This document shows positions 43,068 to 44,288 of a stretch of DNA of 44,288 nucleotides, in pieces (position 1 is the stretch's first letter; every line of letters begins with the position of its first letter). Below the pieces are notes generated by a model. That model saw only the letters and a program-made list of their open reading frames with translations, ran no database searches and was not told the DNA's origin. A program made the position numbers and the translations under genes. Source of the DNA: Sporolactobacillus shoreae (lineage in GTDB: Bacteria; Bacillota; Bacilli; Bacillales; Sporolactobacillaceae). The stretch lies in assembly GCF_004684935.1 (NCBI RefSeq), contig NZ_SRJD01000024.1, forward strand, positions 1 through 44,288, in the 5' to 3' direction.

Positions 43068-43097
43068 TTGACAGGACGATCATGAACAAGGTACACT
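43068..43097 (+). promoter_or_regulatory. perR promoter
   Basis: TTGACA (43068-43073) and TACACT (43092-43097) are spaced 18 nt, 79 bases before the perR start. Confidence 0.65.
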
Positions 43098-43098
43098 G

Positions 43099-43113
43099 AA
43101 AATATAATTATAA
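43099..43113. promoter_or_regulatory. Per-box-like operator at the perR start site
   Basis: ATTATAA (43107-43113) is an exact right half of the TTATAAT-N-ATTATAA consensus; the left half matches 3 of 7. It overlaps the expected transcription start, which fits negative autoregulation. Confidence 0.45.
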
Positions 43114-43175
43114 CCATTTTAACTTGATAATTGATTTTGATTACCATTCCATGATTGAAAGCGAGGTGCCTGACG

Positions 43176-43646
43176 GTGAGTGTAGATACTGACAAAGTGG
43201 ATAAAGCAATTGACATGCTTAAAGATTCAGGTGTTCGGATCACACCTCAGCGCCATGCCATTCTGGAATACTTGGTGGTTTGTGAATCACATCCGACTGC
43301 AGATGAAATTTATAAAGCTCTGGAACACAAGTTTCCCAATATGAGTGTGGCCACTGTATATAATAACCTGCGCGTCTTTAAGAAGACAGGGCTTGTCAAA
43401 GAACTGACGTATGGCGATGCGTCGAGCCGGTTTGACTTCTCGAACAAGCAGCATTATCACATTATTTGTACTCACTGCGGAAAAATCGTGGATTTCTTTT
43501 ATCCCGGTCTGGACGAAGTGGAAGATCTTGCGGCACAGGTCACAGGCTTTACGGTTAACAGCCACAGGCTTGAAGTATACGGGCTTTGTCCTGAATGCCA
43601 GAATAAGAAAGCTGAAAACAAAGAAAAGATGAAAGTGACTGAGTGA
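43176..43646 (+). CDS. perR: PerR, peroxide-sensing Fur-family repressor
   Basis: A 156-residue Fur-family protein. The winged-helix region is [15 protein letters not shown] to [32 protein letters not shown]. The regulatory-metal ligands equivalent to B. subtilis His37, Asp85, His91 and His93 are present (His39, RFDF, HYH). Two CxxC pairs (CTHC and CPEC) hold structural zinc. Metal-catalysed oxidation of the histidines releases it from DNA. GCGAGGTG precedes GTG 43176; the earlier TTG at 43155 lies before that site. It is located between bcp and the rRNA operon as in B. subtilis. Confidence 0.94.
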   Translation: MSVDTDKVDKAIDMLKDSGVRITPQRHAILEYLVVCESHPTADEIYKALEHKFPNMSVATVYNNLRVFKKTGLVKELTYGDASSRFDFSNKQHYHIICTHCGKIVDFFYPGLDEVEDLAAQVTGFTVNSHRLEVYGLCPECQNKKAENKEKMKVTE

Positions 43647-43674
43647 TCGGATCACTTATAGTGGTGAAGTTTTC

Positions 43675-43724
43675 AGGCCTGTTTCGAATGTCGTTTTTGA
43701 CATGAAACAGAGCCTTTTTTTGTT
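43675..43724 (+). terminator. Terminator after perR
   Basis: A stem with outer arms AGGC-CTGTTTC and GAAACAG-A-GCCT, an inner ATGTC/GACAT stem, and a T7 tract. Confidence 0.88.
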
Positions 43725-43763
43725 TTGCTGGTGAATCAGGACAATATTATCTTTAAATGGCGG

Positions 43764-43792
43764 TTGACGTTCTCGTCAATGCATGATAAATT
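43764..43792 (+). promoter_or_regulatory. Upstream-most rRNA promoter candidate
   Basis: TTGACG (43764-43769) and TAAATT (43787-43792), spacing 17 nt. The -10 is weaker than in the other two. It is about 370 bases upstream of the 16S gene. Confidence 0.5.
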
Positions 43793-43882
43793 ATATATCG
43801 TTGTCTTTGGACAGGAAGACACCTTTGAAAGTCTTAAAGTAGATATTGATCGATACCTCGAAAAAGGATGATCAGAATCTGT

Positions 43883-43911
43883 TTGACTTTTCTGGAAATT
43901 GGTGTTATTAT
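43883..43911 (+). promoter_or_regulatory. rRNA promoter P1
   Basis: TTGACT (43883-43888) and TATTAT (43906-43911), spacing 17 nt. Confidence 0.75.
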
Positions 43912-43985
43912 ATTTCTTGTCTTTTTGGACGTCCGGATGAACGAGTGGCACAATTGCTTCATTAAATAGTAAATTTTTTGAGGGA

Positions 43986-44014
43986 TTGACGTATCTGACA
44001 TTCGGGAGTATAAT
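43986..44014 (+). promoter_or_regulatory. rRNA promoter P2
   Basis: TTGACG (43986-43991) and TATAAT (44009-44014), spacing 17 nt. The preceding AAATTTTTT tract could be an UP element. Confidence 0.85.
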
Positions 44015-44033
44015 GTTTAAGTTGCTGTTTGAA

Positions 44034-44048
44034 TGTTCCTTGAAAACT
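44034..44048 (+). promoter_or_regulatory. boxA-like antitermination site of the rRNA leader
   Basis: TGTTCCTTGAAAACT resembles the Bacillus rRNA boxA region (TGTTCTTTGAAAACT-like) recognised by Nus factors. A short GTAAAGGG/CCCCTTAT hairpin follows at about 44070-44089. Confidence 0.65.
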
Positions 44049-44160
44049 GAACAAAAGCCAAGCGTGATGTAAAGGGTAAACCCCTTATGTCAATTCAATT
44101 TTGCTGAGGATCGAATGAACGAAGAAGAAACAAACGGAAGCTGCGGTTTCCGATGCACTA

Positions 44161-44288
44161 TTTTTTGGAGAGTTTGATCCTGGCTCAGGACGAACGCTGG
44201 CGGCGTGCCTAATACATGCAAGTCGAGCGCACAGAAGGAAGCTTGCTCCCGGAAGTGAGCGGCGGATGGGTGAGTAACACGTGGGCAA
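44161..44288 (+). rRNA. 16S rRNA gene, 5' end
   Basis: GGAGAGTTTGATCCTGGCTC (44167-44186) is the universal 16S start; the gene continues past the window edge. The next stretch includes GACGAACGCTGGCGGCGTGC and the V1 hairpin with AGAAGGAAGCTTGCTCCCGG. The mature end is placed by analogy with B. subtilis and may be off by a few bases. This operon is probably the equivalent of rrnD because perR precedes it. Confidence 0.97.

Noticed and set aside
1-44288. Anti-phage defence, prophage, integrase, transposase or CRISPR content
   Set aside because: I read all open frames and intergenic gaps and found no protein or repeat-spacer pattern of these kinds.

Overview
The window comes from an endospore-forming, low-to-moderate GC Firmicute of the order Bacillales. 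The evidence is a gamma-type spore protein gene, a PdaA spore-cortex deacetylase, a complete Lia cell-envelope stress operon, Bacillus-type promoters and ribosome binding sites, and gene order. Many genes fall in the order known from the Bacillus subtilis yfk-yfj-yfh and ygaE-gsaB-ygaF-perR-rrnD segments: LMW-PTP (yfkJ), YihY (yfkH), MFS (yfkF-like), yfkD, SE1561/yfjT, pdaA, recX, yfhH, yfhP, mutY, sspE, ygaE, gsaB, bcp, perR, rRNA operon. The first 128 bases of a 16S rRNA gene close the window. Their V1 region reads like Sporolactobacillaceae, but that is recall, not a search.

Layout. 1-5239: a small membrane protein, a gamma-carbonic anhydrase, a divergent DUF3842 gene, hypB and an ECF-type nickel/cobalt importer cbiMQO; no nickel enzyme is in the window. 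5247-14357: a K+ channel, two small membrane-protein genes, an S66 peptidase, an RsmF-type methyltransferase, adenine deaminase, a VIT-family metal transporter and oligoendopeptidase F. 14540-21074: the yfk-like block (LMW-PTP, YtxH-like, YihY, VanZ-like, a thioredoxin-like protein, MFS), then a divergent omega-amidase-type nitrilase and aminotransferase pair. 21507-27955: spore and DNA-maintenance backbone (yfkD, SE1561, pdaA, recX, yfhH, yfhP, mutY) and a 50-residue sspE. 28151-33775: a dipeptide/oligopeptide ABC importer in the order D-F-B-C-A. 34163-37684: liaIHFSR without liaG. 37829-43646: ygaE-like FUSC protein, gsaB, a CoA-type Nudix hydrolase, an MDR-family oxidoreductase, bcp and perR. 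43647-44288: three stacked promoter candidates, a boxA-like leader and the 16S start.

The most unusual content is between genes. (1) A dispersed repeat family has at least eight copies. Several have inverted termini starting GGCT, two are flanked by perfect 8-bp direct repeats, and some are internally deleted: this is a MITE-like element. One copy sits between a strong leader hairpin and the ribosome binding site of cbiM. (2) A cluster of about eight same-strand DnaA boxes, two perfect, lies in an AT-rich gap between pdaA and recX, away from any dnaA gene. (3) A 21-bp tandem repeat of nine units follows the terminator of the peptide-binding protein gene. (4) sspE is unusually short and has a sigma-G-like promoter overlapping the mutY stop codon. 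(5) A terminator splits the lia operon after liaH. No anti-phage system, integrase, transposase or CRISPR array was seen.
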